Source: Prevotellaceae bacterium
GTDB lineage: Bacteria; Bacteroidota; Bacteroidia; Bacteroidales; Bacteroidaceae
Direction: 5' to 3'
Length of the DNA stretch: 20,815 nucleotides
Assembly: GCA_905371275.1 (NCBI GenBank)
Contig: CAJPLH010000012.1
Span: forward strand, 1-20,815
Shown here: positions 6,490-13,088 of the stretch, one piece after another
Numbering within the stretch: position 1 is the stretch's first letter
Layout of the letters: every line of letters begins with the position of its first letter
Made by a program: the position numbers and the translations under genes
The notes under the pieces: model-generated
The model's database searches: none
What the model saw: the letters and a program-made list of their open reading frames with translations, nothing else
What the model was told of the DNA's origin: nothing

Positions 6490-6955
6490 AAGAGCTTGGC
6501 AGGCGATAACGGAGATTGGAAATAAACAATGGAGATTGGTTGTTGAAGAATGAGGAATGAACACTCAATGCTCCTCTCTCGATCAATAACATTTCTCGAA
6601 GAATAATTGCAACGAAAACCCCGTAGATTATCATCTCTACATAACAAACAAAGGGTGTTTCTAAATTTATTTGCACTTTTCCGCGATTTTTTCCCTCATT
6701 GCGCCCATGTCTACCCATATACTTATAGGAGGCATTGAAGATTTGCTCCTCGTTCAAGACAACTTCATCAGAAGATGCAACAACGGTAGTTGTGGAATTT
6801 GAAGAATACCTCGAACCTCGAAAACTATGGAAACTATGGAAACAAAGAACAACCAACAGCGGAATGCGGAGAAAGGAAATAGGCGAAGAAACACAAGCCG
6901 GAAAATCAAAGGAAGAGAAAGCAACAAGAAAGAAATAAACAAGAGAGAAAACACG

Positions 6956-6998
6956 AAAAAGAGACTACATCAAAACACTATGTTTCAATGTAGTCTCT
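6956..6998 (-). terminator. Terminator of the nucleotidyltransferase gene
   Basis: The stem is GAGACTACAT (6961-6970) with ATGTAGTCTC (6988-6997), extended by one A-T pair, with a second short stem (AAACA/TGTTT) inside. On the minus strand it is followed by five Ts (6960-6956). It lies 54 nt downstream of the stop codon at 7052. Confidence 0.85.
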
Positions 6999-7051
6999 AC
7001 TATACTCTTTTCGTGTGGTTGCTTCAGATGTTGAACCACGAGAGGAATGCT

Positions 7052-7963
7052 TTAGAACATCTTTTCGGGATAAACACCATCAGCACCGAGCTTAGCAAAC
7101 TTCTCTACTACCTCGGGACGATCTTCGGGATAGGTGACACCAAACCACTTAGACGTGGTGTCGAGCACTTCGCAAGTGGCTTCTCCCTTGCGGATGAGGT
7201 GATCGACCATCAAAGGAATGAAGAATTCGCTCTTCAAATTTTCAATGTTCTTGGGATCAGCAAGGAATTGCTTGAAGTATTCTTGAGAGTGTGCAAAATA
7301 GTCGGGAGTAAAGCCCCAGAAGTTCATGGAAACGGGAGTAGTATCGGCAATAGACACCCATTCGCCTTTCTCATCGAGATATTGCACCACACCATCGTGA
7401 CGCTCAATCTTGGTGCGCTCCACCACAGAAGTGAGGAGGTTCTTTTCGTCTACCTCGCAAACACCGCGGCTCACGGTGCCACTTTCAGAAAGTGTGTTGC
7501 CTACACGGAAACCCACCATAGCATACTTGCCTGTGCTGCCTTCGGGAAGCGAAGAGAGGAATTTGCCCATAACCTGGAAAGCATCGCGATCGTAGAAATC
7601 ATCGCAGTTGAGCACCGCAAAGGGTTCTTTGATGACATCTGCACCCATCATGACAGCGTGGTTCGTGCCCCAAGGCTTTTCACGTCCTTCAGGGCAAGTG
7701 AAACCTTCAGGAAGTTTGTCAAGGGCTTGGAAAACGAGTTCGCAAGGGATTTTATCTTGATACTTGGTGAGAACGATGTTGCGGAAATCTTCTTCAAAAT
7801 CTTTGCGAATGACAAAAACGAGTTTGCCAAATCCAGCATTGATGGCATCATAGATGGAATAGTCCATGATGGTTTGCTCTTGTGGACCGAGTTTGTCGAG
7901 TTGCTTCAGACCACCGTAGCGGCTGCCCATACCGGCAGCGAGGAGGAATAGTGTGGGTTTCAT
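7052..7963 (-). CDS. Sugar-phosphate-type nucleotidyltransferase family protein
   Basis: A 303-residue protein with the GT-A/NTP-transferase fold that couples a nucleotide to a sugar phosphate or similar acceptor. The N-terminus carries the nucleotide-binding signature LAAGMGSRYGGLKQ (residues 8-21, with Gly11, Gly13 and Arg15) and the metal-binding aspartates are visible in NCDDFYDRDAF (Asp121-Asp122). The C-terminal third (KWFGVTYPEDRPEV) looks like the acceptor-closing segment. The substrate cannot be read from the sequence; glucose-1-phosphate or a polyol phosphate are possibilities. The ATG at 7963 (MKPTLFLL) was chosen over an upstream start because the -7 box at 7991-7998 would place the transcript start inside the longer frame. 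It is transcribed alone. Confidence 0.85.
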   Translation of the reverse strand: MKPTLFLLAAGMGSRYGGLKQLDKLGPQEQTIMDYSIYDAINAGFGKLVFVIRKDFEEDFRNIVLTKYQDKIPCELVFQALDKLPEGFTCPEGREKPWGTNHAVMMGADVIKEPFAVLNCDDFYDRDAFQVMGKFLSSLPEGSTGKYAMVGFRVGNTLSESGTVSRGVCEVDEKNLLTSVVERTKIERHDGVVQYLDEKGEWVSIADTTPVSMNFWGFTPDYFAHSQEYFKQFLADPKNIENLKSEFFIPLMVDHLIRKGEATCEVLDTTSKWFGVTYPEDRPEVVEKFAKLGADGVYPEKMF

Positions 7964-7990
7964 TGTGATGAGTACTATTAAGTTGTGATG

Positions 7991-7998
7991 CAAAGTTA
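7991..7998 (-). promoter_or_regulatory. -7 element of the nucleotidyltransferase gene
   Basis: Minus strand TAACTTTG fits TAnnTTTG, giving a leader of about 23 nt before the ATG at 7963. At 20 nt upstream the triplet is TCG, one base off TTG. Confidence 0.6.
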
Positions 7999-8117
7999 GC
8001 AAAAAGCACTAGAATAGACGAAGGAAAAACAAAGAATTATGCTTCATCACAAAGAAAATTTCGGCTTTTGGAGTCTAGTGCTCCAACAGGCCTATATAAA
8101 AGGTTAAACCTCGAGGC

Positions 8118-9410
8118 TTAGTCCTTGGAAAATGTGAGTCGAAGCACGGTATGGCTTTGATTTGTAGTGGCAACTCTTTGCGCTATGGTCTCTCCCACGA
8201 GCCAAATGATGCCTTGTGCATCGCAAACCACGAGCGCGCGCTGTTTTTCGATGCGCGAACGATGGCGATCGGTGAGATAGTCGCTCACGAGTTTACTGCC
8301 GTGGTGCATGCCGAAGGGAGTGAATCGGTCGCCTACTTCAACGATGCGACACGTCAATTCTCCTTCAACGCAGGCAGCATCGACAGTGGCACAAAAAGCG
8401 TCGCGACTGGGAGAAAACTCAGGACTGATGGCTTCCGCCTGCACCGACAGTTGGGGGAGTTCGAAGTTTTTCTGCGCCAGTGTTAAAAATGCTCCGTGAC
8501 GGCAAATGTGGTGAGTGGGAGAAGTTATCAGAAAGCCTTCTTGGGATTGCAGGGCTTGTTGCGCCTCATCGGTGGAAAAACCAAATTGCAAACAGCATTC
8601 TCTCCACCATAATTGACCGGCTTCTCCCAATTGTTGCAACGCATGGAGTGAAAATTTTCGGACATATTGTCCCCACAAGGGATGCAGCGTACTGGGAGTG
8701 TTCTCCACTTGCTGACCGATGCGTTGCAATCCTAGTTCATAAACAGACAAGGCTTGGCGCATTCGAGTTGCAGTGTCAGTCAAGGTTCTCGATATGGAGG
8801 GATTGACATCGCACAACATCGGCAGGAGTTTGTGGCGCACCCAATTTCTGCGATAGTGGGTGTCGGTGTTGGTGGAATCTTCCACAAAGGCTTGATGCCG
8901 CAGGCGAAGATATGCTAGTAATTCACTACGCGGAATATCCAAGAAGGGTCGCCAGATGCGGTCGCGCTCCACAGCCATGGCGGCTAAACCGCGCAGACCG
9001 GCGCCGCGAATGAGTTGCAACAAGAGGGTTTCGGCTTGGTCGTTGGCATGATGTGCTACACAGACATAACCGCCTTGTACGGAAAACCAATCATAACGCA
9101 AAGTGCGTGCGGCCATTTCGATACTTTCGCCTGTTTTTTGGCACTGCGCGTCGACATCGAAATGCTTAACTTTGAGGGGTATATCGTGTGCTGCACAAAA
9201 TTCGCGCACAAAGTGCTCGTCGGCATCGCTTTCGTCACCGCGCAAATGGAAATTGCAGTGCAAGGCGGTGAAGGGCAATTGCAATTCGTGCATCACCAAA
9301 GCCAAAGCGATGGAATCGGCTCCCCCACTCAAGGCACAAAACAAGCCTTCGCTGCACCAGAGCGCAGCGCGAGTTTCAAAAAATGGGTGGACTTGAAGAG
9401 GGAGTTGCAT
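8118..9410 (-). CDS. tilS: tRNA(Ile)-lysidine synthase TilS
   Basis: TilS attaches lysine to C34 of the CAU-anticodon isoleucine tRNA using ATP, so that AUA is read as Ile; it is normally essential. The 430-residue product has the PP-loop ATPase motif SGGADS at 28-33, the ALHCNFHLRGDESDAD segment that follows, AHHANDQAETLLLQLIRGAG near 118-137, and an N-type ATPase core of about 220 residues. The C-terminal part carries the TilS substrate-binding domain with GDRFTPFGMHHGSKLVSDYL near residue 368. Length matches the longer TilS proteins. It is the last gene of a minus-strand cluster, 30 nt after the radical SAM gene. No strong terminator is visible in 8003-8117, only a weak hairpin at 8068-8086 without a T-run. 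Confidence 0.95.
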   Translation of the reverse strand: MQLPLQVHPFFETRAALWCSEGLFCALSGGADSIALALVMHELQLPFTALHCNFHLRGDESDADEHFVREFCAAHDIPLKVKHFDVDAQCQKTGESIEMAARTLRYDWFSVQGGYVCVAHHANDQAETLLLQLIRGAGLRGLAAMAVERDRIWRPFLDIPRSELLAYLRLRHQAFVEDSTNTDTHYRRNWVRHKLLPMLCDVNPSISRTLTDTATRMRQALSVYELGLQRIGQQVENTPSTLHPLWGQYVRKFSLHALQQLGEAGQLWWRECCLQFGFSTDEAQQALQSQEGFLITSPTHHICRHGAFLTLAQKNFELPQLSVQAEAISPEFSPSRDAFCATVDAACVEGELTCRIVEVGDRFTPFGMHHGSKLVSDYLTDRHRSRIEKQRALVVCDAQGIIWLVGETIAQRVATTNQSHTVLRLTFSKD

Positions 9411-9440
9411 CGAGACAGAGGTAAGATTTTGCGGAGGAGA

Positions 9441-10217
9441 CTAATAAGAAACGGAGCACTCGAGTCCGAGAGCTTTGACTTGCTCACCGATGGCGTCGAG
9501 CACTTCGGGACTGGCTTTGCGGAGTCCTTTGGCGGGTGTTTCGCGGTCGATGGTGTAGATGTAGACAGCTTCGGGACGTATGCGCGCTAAGGCCTTGAGC
9601 CAAGGCTGCACATAAACATCGGCTGTGTTGTCTACTGACTGTCCTTGATATTCGCCACTCATGAATAGGGTTTGCACCTGCACTTTCCCTTCAAAAGCAC
9701 AAAGTCGTTCCACCATTTCTTCGGCATCGTATTTCAACACAGGGCGATCGACGAGGGTAATGTATTCGTTGGAAAGAGTATCGAGTTTCAAAATGTTGTT
9801 GTCTACTCTTCGCAGTGCTTCGTGCACAGCGGGTTGGTGACAATAGGTGGCATTACTCAACACGCTAATTTTGGCGTTGGGAAAATAGTGATTGCGCAAG
9901 GCGATGGTGTCGTCGATGATGCCGGGGAAGTCGGGGTGCATAGTGGGTTCTCCGTTTCCAGCAAAGGTGATGACGTCGGGGCCGCGGCCTTCTTGCTCCA
10001 TCGCTTGCAATTTCTGCTCAAGGACTTCGGCAACCTTTTCGCGAGTGGGGATGCGCAGTTTGGGTTTGGTGTCACCATTGAAACCGCATTCGCAATAGAT
10101 GCAATCGAAGGTGCAAAGTTTTCCATCGGAGGGTAGGAGATTGACGCCAAGCGAAACTCCCAATCTTCGACTATGCACAGGGCCGAAAATCGGGGATGGA
10201 AAGAGTATAGTGGACAT
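9441..10217 (-). CDS. Radical SAM protein (COG0731-like)
   Basis: A 258-residue radical SAM enzyme. The [4Fe-4S] cluster motif is CTFDCIYC with cysteines 35, 39 and 42, followed by a further cysteine at 44. The segment ITFAGNGEPTMHPDF is the SAM-binding GGE-type strand seen in the YfkA/wyosine-synthase-like group. The N-terminus FGPVHSRRLGVSLGVNLLP is characteristic of this Bacteroidales and archaeal-like group. The reaction is unknown; membership of the COG0731 group does not by itself show tRNA modification, although tilS next door is a tRNA-modifying gene. The ATG at 10217 is chosen because the N-terminal FGPVHSRRLG block starts right after it and the upstream 56 codons overlap the preceding intergenic space and gene. 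Confidence 0.88.
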   Translation of the reverse strand: MSTILFPSPIFGPVHSRRLGVSLGVNLLPSDGKLCTFDCIYCECGFNGDTKPKLRIPTREKVAEVLEQKLQAMEQEGRGPDVITFAGNGEPTMHPDFPGIIDDTIALRNHYFPNAKISVLSNATYCHQPAVHEALRRVDNNILKLDTLSNEYITLVDRPVLKYDAEEMVERLCAFEGKVQVQTLFMSGEYQGQSVDNTADVYVQPWLKALARIRPEAVYIYTIDRETPAKGLRKASPEVLDAIGEQVKALGLECSVSY

Positions 10218-10261
10218 ATCTAATAGTTCTTGTGTGTGAGGTGGTGGCAGGAAAACTTCCC

Positions 10262-10927
10262 TTAGTCGGGGAAGTAAAGCAGAAGTTGCTGCAAAGAGGC
10301 GGCATCGTTCCAACTCCACCAACGGTCTTCCATGAGGTTTTTGAAGGCGAGTTTCATGTCTTCTTTCACTTCTTTCTTCACCCATCTTTCGCGAGCAGCA
10401 ACGATGTTTCCCTTCAGGCTGAAATAATAGGTGTGTTTCAACGGATAACCTTTATTGGCTTGTTGTTCTGCTCCACTCATATCCATGAACACATCGCGTG
10501 TGAGTCCTCCCATTTCTAAAGAAACGAAGGGAAGGTCGGTGTTGCCGCTAGTGATTTCTTTGTATTTATCCATATCGATGGTGGTGACGCAGAGCAAACG
10601 ATTGTTACCTCGTTCAGCTATGATGCGCCCCATAGCGAGTTTGTCTACTTTTTGATAGCGGATACTGTCGAACTCAACTCCAACGATGCTGGCATTGCTG
10701 GCTTGATAGACTTTTCCGTCTTTCTCATCGATGTAGCACAAAGCTGCATTTTTGTAGAGGATATTGGCACGAGCTTTGACAAAGCGTCCAAAGGTTTGTA
10801 GCACTTTGGCTTCCTTAAAATCGGAAAATACCAATTGTCGGTCAGCGCGTTGCTCAACTTGCTGCTGTTGGGCTTGGGCAGTGCCCCACCCTATGAGGAG
10901 GAGCAAGAGAAGGATATAGTGTTTCAT
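10262..10927 (-). CDS. Secreted protein of unknown function
   Basis: A 221-residue protein with a classical signal peptide: MKHY, a run of leucines and isoleucine, then TAQAQ with cleavage likely after AQA near residue 19. The mature part is soluble-looking and mixed alpha/beta, with no motif I recognise. There is no lipobox, so it should be periplasmic or exported. Its C-terminal half is rich in Trp, Lys and Glu (RERWVKKEVKED, then EDRWWSWNDAASLQ). A second ATG 12 nt upstream (10939) could also be used. It precedes the radical SAM gene by 44 nt and probably leads that operon. No TAnnTTTG box is found upstream. Confidence 0.75.
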   Translation of the reverse strand: MKHYILLLLLLIGWGTAQAQQQQVEQRADRQLVFSDFKEAKVLQTFGRFVKARANILYKNAALCYIDEKDGKVYQASNASIVGVEFDSIRYQKVDKLAMGRIIAERGNNRLLCVTTIDMDKYKEITSGNTDLPFVSLEMGGLTRDVFMDMSGAEQQANKGYPLKHTYYFSLKGNIVAARERWVKKEVKEDMKLAFKNLMEDRWWSWNDAASLQQLLLYFPD

Positions 10928-11025
10928 ATATGACGCCATTATATAATATGTAGAAGAGATGTTTGCGCGAGTGAGTTTGAGGATGATGTGCTGTAAGAAA
11001 TGCGCTGTTGTTTGGACTGTGCTCC

Positions 11026-11220
11026 AACCCCAATCGGTCATTATACCGTTATTGCGCAAAACGTTATAGAGAAATAACTTCCTGTCATCTTTCATTTTCT
11101 TGTTGGCATCTTGTTTCTCGTTCGTTCTCGACGTAGCCCGCTACGCCTTCAAACTAACGAAAAACCATCTGCTCAACAATCAAATAAAATCTGTTCAGGA
11201 GCTAATAACCGATTGGGGTT
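11026..11220. repeat. Intergenic inverted repeat enclosing a small palindrome
   Basis: AACCCCAATCGGT at 11026-11038 is exactly inverted at 11208-11220 (ACCGATTGGGGTT), the last base being the first base of the tdk stop codon on the complementary strand. Between them is the palindrome CGTAGCCCGCTACG (about 11130-11143). The minus strand can be read through as a short peptide frame, which is why an overlong start for the neighbouring gene is possible; I treat it as non-coding. Similar motifs occur at 20096-20134. From memory such stretches recur in Bacteroidales intergenic DNA. Confidence 0.55.
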
Positions 11221-11792
11221 CAATCTGCTTGGCAGCAGTTGTCGTAGCATTGTCGGCAGAGCGGTTCGTAGGTTTGCATTTCTCCCAACATCACTTGGTT
11301 GTCGCCCTCCACCAAACGATGACTATATTGCGCCAACTCTCCACAGCGCACACAGACGGCGTGGACTTTGGTGACGTCTTCGGCAACGGCACAAAGATGG
11401 GGCATCGGACCGAAGGGTTTTCCGCGGAAGTCCATATCTAAACCGGCAATGATGACGCGCTTGCCTTGACTGGCGAGAGTGTTGCAGACGTCAACGAGTG
11501 GCGCATCGAAAAATTGGGCTTCGTCGATGCCCACTACATCAGCATTTTGCGCCAATGACAAAATGTCCTGAGCTGCACTCACGGGGATGGACGAGAGAGA
11601 TTGGGCATCGTGAGAAACGACTTCGACCTCACTGTAACGCGTATCGACAGAGGGCTTGAAAATTTTCACCTGCTGCTGTGCAATTCTTGCTCTCTTGATG
11701 CGACGAATGAGTTCTTCTGTTTTTCCAGAAAACATACTTCCGCACACCACTTCGATGCGGCCTCTGCGAGGAAAGTGTTCGTGATAGGGCAT
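11220..11792 (-). CDS. tdk: Thymidine kinase (type II)
   Basis: Thymidine kinase phosphorylates thymidine with ATP in pyrimidine salvage. The 190-residue product is of the zinc-bearing tetrameric (TK1-like) type: GRIEVVCGSMFSGKTEELI holds the P-loop (Gly18-Thr25), VVGIDEAQFFD carries the catalytic glutamate, AGLDMDFRGKPFGPMP is the lasso-side strand, and the zinc cysteines are CVRCGE and CRQC near the end. The ATG at 11792 (MPYHEHFPRRGRIEV) is favoured because family members start a few residues ahead of the RGRIEV block and the promoter lies directly upstream. Its stop codon touches the right arm of an inverted repeat. It diverges from menA and shares its promoter region. Confidence 0.96.
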   Translation of the reverse strand: MPYHEHFPRRGRIEVVCGSMFSGKTEELIRRIKRARIAQQQVKIFKPSVDTRYSEVEVVSHDAQSLSSIPVSAAQDILSLAQNADVVGIDEAQFFDAPLVDVCNTLASQGKRVIIAGLDMDFRGKPFGPMPHLCAVAEDVTKVHAVCVRCGELAQYSHRLVEGDNQVMLGEMQTYEPLCRQCYDNCCQAD

Positions 11793-11813
11793 AATGTTCG
11801 ATTGATTTAAGGG

Positions 11814-11844
11814 CAAAAGTAACAATTATTCTTGGTTACACCAA
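11814..11844 (-). promoter_or_regulatory. Promoter of tdk
   Basis: Minus strand: TTG at 11844-11842, 20 nt, then TACTTTTG at 11821-11814, a full match to TTG-N20-TAnnTTTG. The start should be near 11808, leaving a leader of about 16 nt. The -33 box is part of the palindrome CTTGG-TTACA-CCAAG (11831-11845). Confidence 0.75.
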
Positions 11845-11862
11845 GCAAAACATATATCTTCG
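11832..11862 (+). promoter_or_regulatory. Promoter of menA, overlapping tdk promoter
   Basis: Plus strand: TTG at 11832-11834, 20 nt, then TATCTTCG at 11855-11862, one base off TAnnTTTG. The menA ATG begins only 5 nt after it, so the transcript should start at or within a few bases of the start codon. Confidence 0.55.
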
Positions 11863-11866
11863 CTGT

Positions 11867-12832
11867 ATGAACTCACAAGCTACTCCTCACACACTCCGCG
11901 CTTGGTGGTTGGCGGCTCGACCGAAAACTCTTTCTGGCGCATTGGTTTCGGTGATCACTGCCACTGCTTTGGCTTTCACCTGCGATACTCCACACGCGGC
12001 CGCTCCGTGGCTCGCAGCACTTTGCATTGTTTTTGCTGGTTTGATGCAAATTGCTTCCAACTTTATCAATGATCTCATTGACTTCCGCCGTGGCCGCGAT
12101 GGGGAAGACCGGTTGGGGCCTGAACGCGCTTGTGCGCAAGGTTGGATTACGGCGCGCGCTATGCAATGGGGCATTGGGGTGACGCTGCTCTTGGCGGCTC
12201 TAGTGGGTTTGGGCATTTTGGCAGTGTTTCTCACTGTGTCGCAACATTCGTTTTTGTCTTTGACGCTAGGACTCGGTCTCGTGGGACTTAGTTGTGGTGC
12301 GGGGGCTTTTCTCTACACAACGCATCTGAGCAGACTTGCGCTGGGAGATGTGATGGTGCTGATTTTCTTTGGATTGGTTCCCGTGGGAGGAACTTATTTC
12401 TTGCTCACGGATCATCTGACGGTTGCTGCGGTTTTGTTGGGAGTTGCCATTGGTTTGGTGGTGGATTTGCTGTTGGTGGTGAATAATTTTCGCGATCGCG
12501 AGAATGATGCGCGCGTGCAGAAGCGAACACTTGTGGTGCTGTTGGGAGAATCGAAAACAATCGGATTCTATATGCTGTTAGGGGTGGCGGCCTTGCTCGC
12601 GCTTTTTGGAGTTTGCGCTACTCTTCCTACAACGGAGGACATCTTGTTGATGCAATTTCTTCCTGCGCTAGAAGCTTTGATTTTCTTTCCACTTCACTGG
12701 CGCACTTGGAAAGCGTTGCAACGCATTCGCCACGGTCGTGCGCTGAACGCGCTTCTGGGAGAAACATCGAGAAACATCCTTGTTTTTGCTTTTGCTTTCT
12801 GCCTGGGTTTGTTGCTTCAAAACATTTGGTAA
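11867..12832 (+). CDS. menA: 1,4-dihydroxy-2-naphthoate polyprenyltransferase MenA
   Basis: MenA joins a polyprenyl chain to 1,4-dihydroxy-2-naphthoate in the inner membrane, the late membrane step of menaquinone synthesis. The 321-residue product is a UbiA-superfamily protein. It begins RAWWLAARPKTLSGALVSV, the typical MenA N-terminus. It holds NDLIDFRRGRD at 68-78 (NDxxDxxxGxD, binding the Mg-diphosphate), and a second aspartate-rich loop VVNNFRDRENDARVQKRTL near 205-223. About eight to nine hydrophobic segments are visible. The ATG at 11867 is the only good start, since the RPKTL block follows at residue 19. It stands alone on the plus strand, divergent from tdk. Confidence 0.93.
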   Translation: MNSQATPHTLRAWWLAARPKTLSGALVSVITATALAFTCDTPHAAAPWLAALCIVFAGLMQIASNFINDLIDFRRGRDGEDRLGPERACAQGWITARAMQWGIGVTLLLAALVGLGILAVFLTVSQHSFLSLTLGLGLVGLSCGAGAFLYTTHLSRLALGDVMVLIFFGLVPVGGTYFLLTDHLTVAAVLLGVAIGLVVDLLLVVNNFRDRENDARVQKRTLVVLLGESKTIGFYMLLGVAALLALFGVCATLPTTEDILLMQFLPALEALIFFPLHWRTWKALQRIRHGRALNALLGETSRNILVFAFAFCLGLLLQNIW

Positions 12833-12929
12833 TTTGAAATGATTGAATTTTAAGTTGAGTAGATTTTTATAATTCTCTGTCCTTGCAAAAACGAATTTCT
12901 AATATATTTTGCAATTCAACTAAAATTAC

Positions 12930-12960
12930 TTGTTAGATTAAACATTTCTCCCTATATTTG
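12930..12960 (+). promoter_or_regulatory. Promoter of the DUF5723-type gene
   Basis: TTG at 12930-12932, 20 nt, TATATTTG at 12953-12960: a full match to the Bacteroidetes pattern. Expected start is about 12966, giving a leader of about 120 nt. Confidence 0.8.
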
Positions 12961-12969
12961 CACCCATTG

Positions 12970-13022
12970 GTGAGTAGTACTCGATAGACTTCGAAAAGAC
13001 TTCATTTTCACGGCCTACTCAC
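12970..13022 (+). promoter_or_regulatory. Leader hairpin upstream of the DUF5723-type gene
   Basis: GTGAGTAG (12970-12977) pairs with CTACTCAC (13015-13022) over 8 bp around a 37-nt loop, at the very start of the expected transcript. It may stabilise the mRNA or regulate translation; no T-run follows. Confidence 0.4.
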
Positions 13023-13088
13023 TCTTTGGCTTTCTTCTGAAGAAGATGGCACATTTGTTTTTAAATTATTTCTCAAATACACATCATT

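Larger units (their letters stand above)
5813..7051. other. Gene-free repeat-bearing region between secG and the nucleotidyltransferase gene
   Basis: This 1.2-kb stretch has no open reading frame that looks like a protein. The frames present are composites that run through the inverted repeats and are rich in Cys, His and Phe. It holds, from left to right: the secG terminator, an imperfect inverted repeat (5904-5997), the left arm of a 42-bp inverted repeat (6130-6171), TGTCACA repeats, a 22-bp tandem array (6276-6385), the right arm (6432-6473), about 320 nt of AT-rich sequence with nothing recognisable, two tiny tandem duplications (7-bp unit twice at 6808-6821, 9-bp unit twice at 6822-6839), a purine-rich stretch (about 6822-6965), and the terminator of the downstream minus-strand gene. 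Confidence 0.7.

Noticed and set aside
6356..6856. Minus-strand open frame of 166 codons in the gene-free region
   Set aside because: It runs through the right arm of the inverted repeat and the tandem array, has Cys/His/Phe-rich composition, no motif and no upstream signals; the left arm gives the same peptide in another frame, so the match comes from the DNA repeat.
6827..7951. Long plus-strand frame opposite the nucleotidyltransferase gene
   Set aside because: It is antisense to a gene with clear catalytic motifs, its own promoter and terminator; the antisense product has no recognisable features.
8068..8086. Hairpin TTGGAG/CTCCAA after tilS as a terminator
   Set aside because: Only 6 bp and no T-run on the minus strand; too weak to call.
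10940..11095. Upstream extension of the secreted-protein gene by 56 codons
   Set aside because: It would bury the signal peptide inside the protein and reads through an intergenic repeat; the start at 10927 exposes a normal signal peptide.
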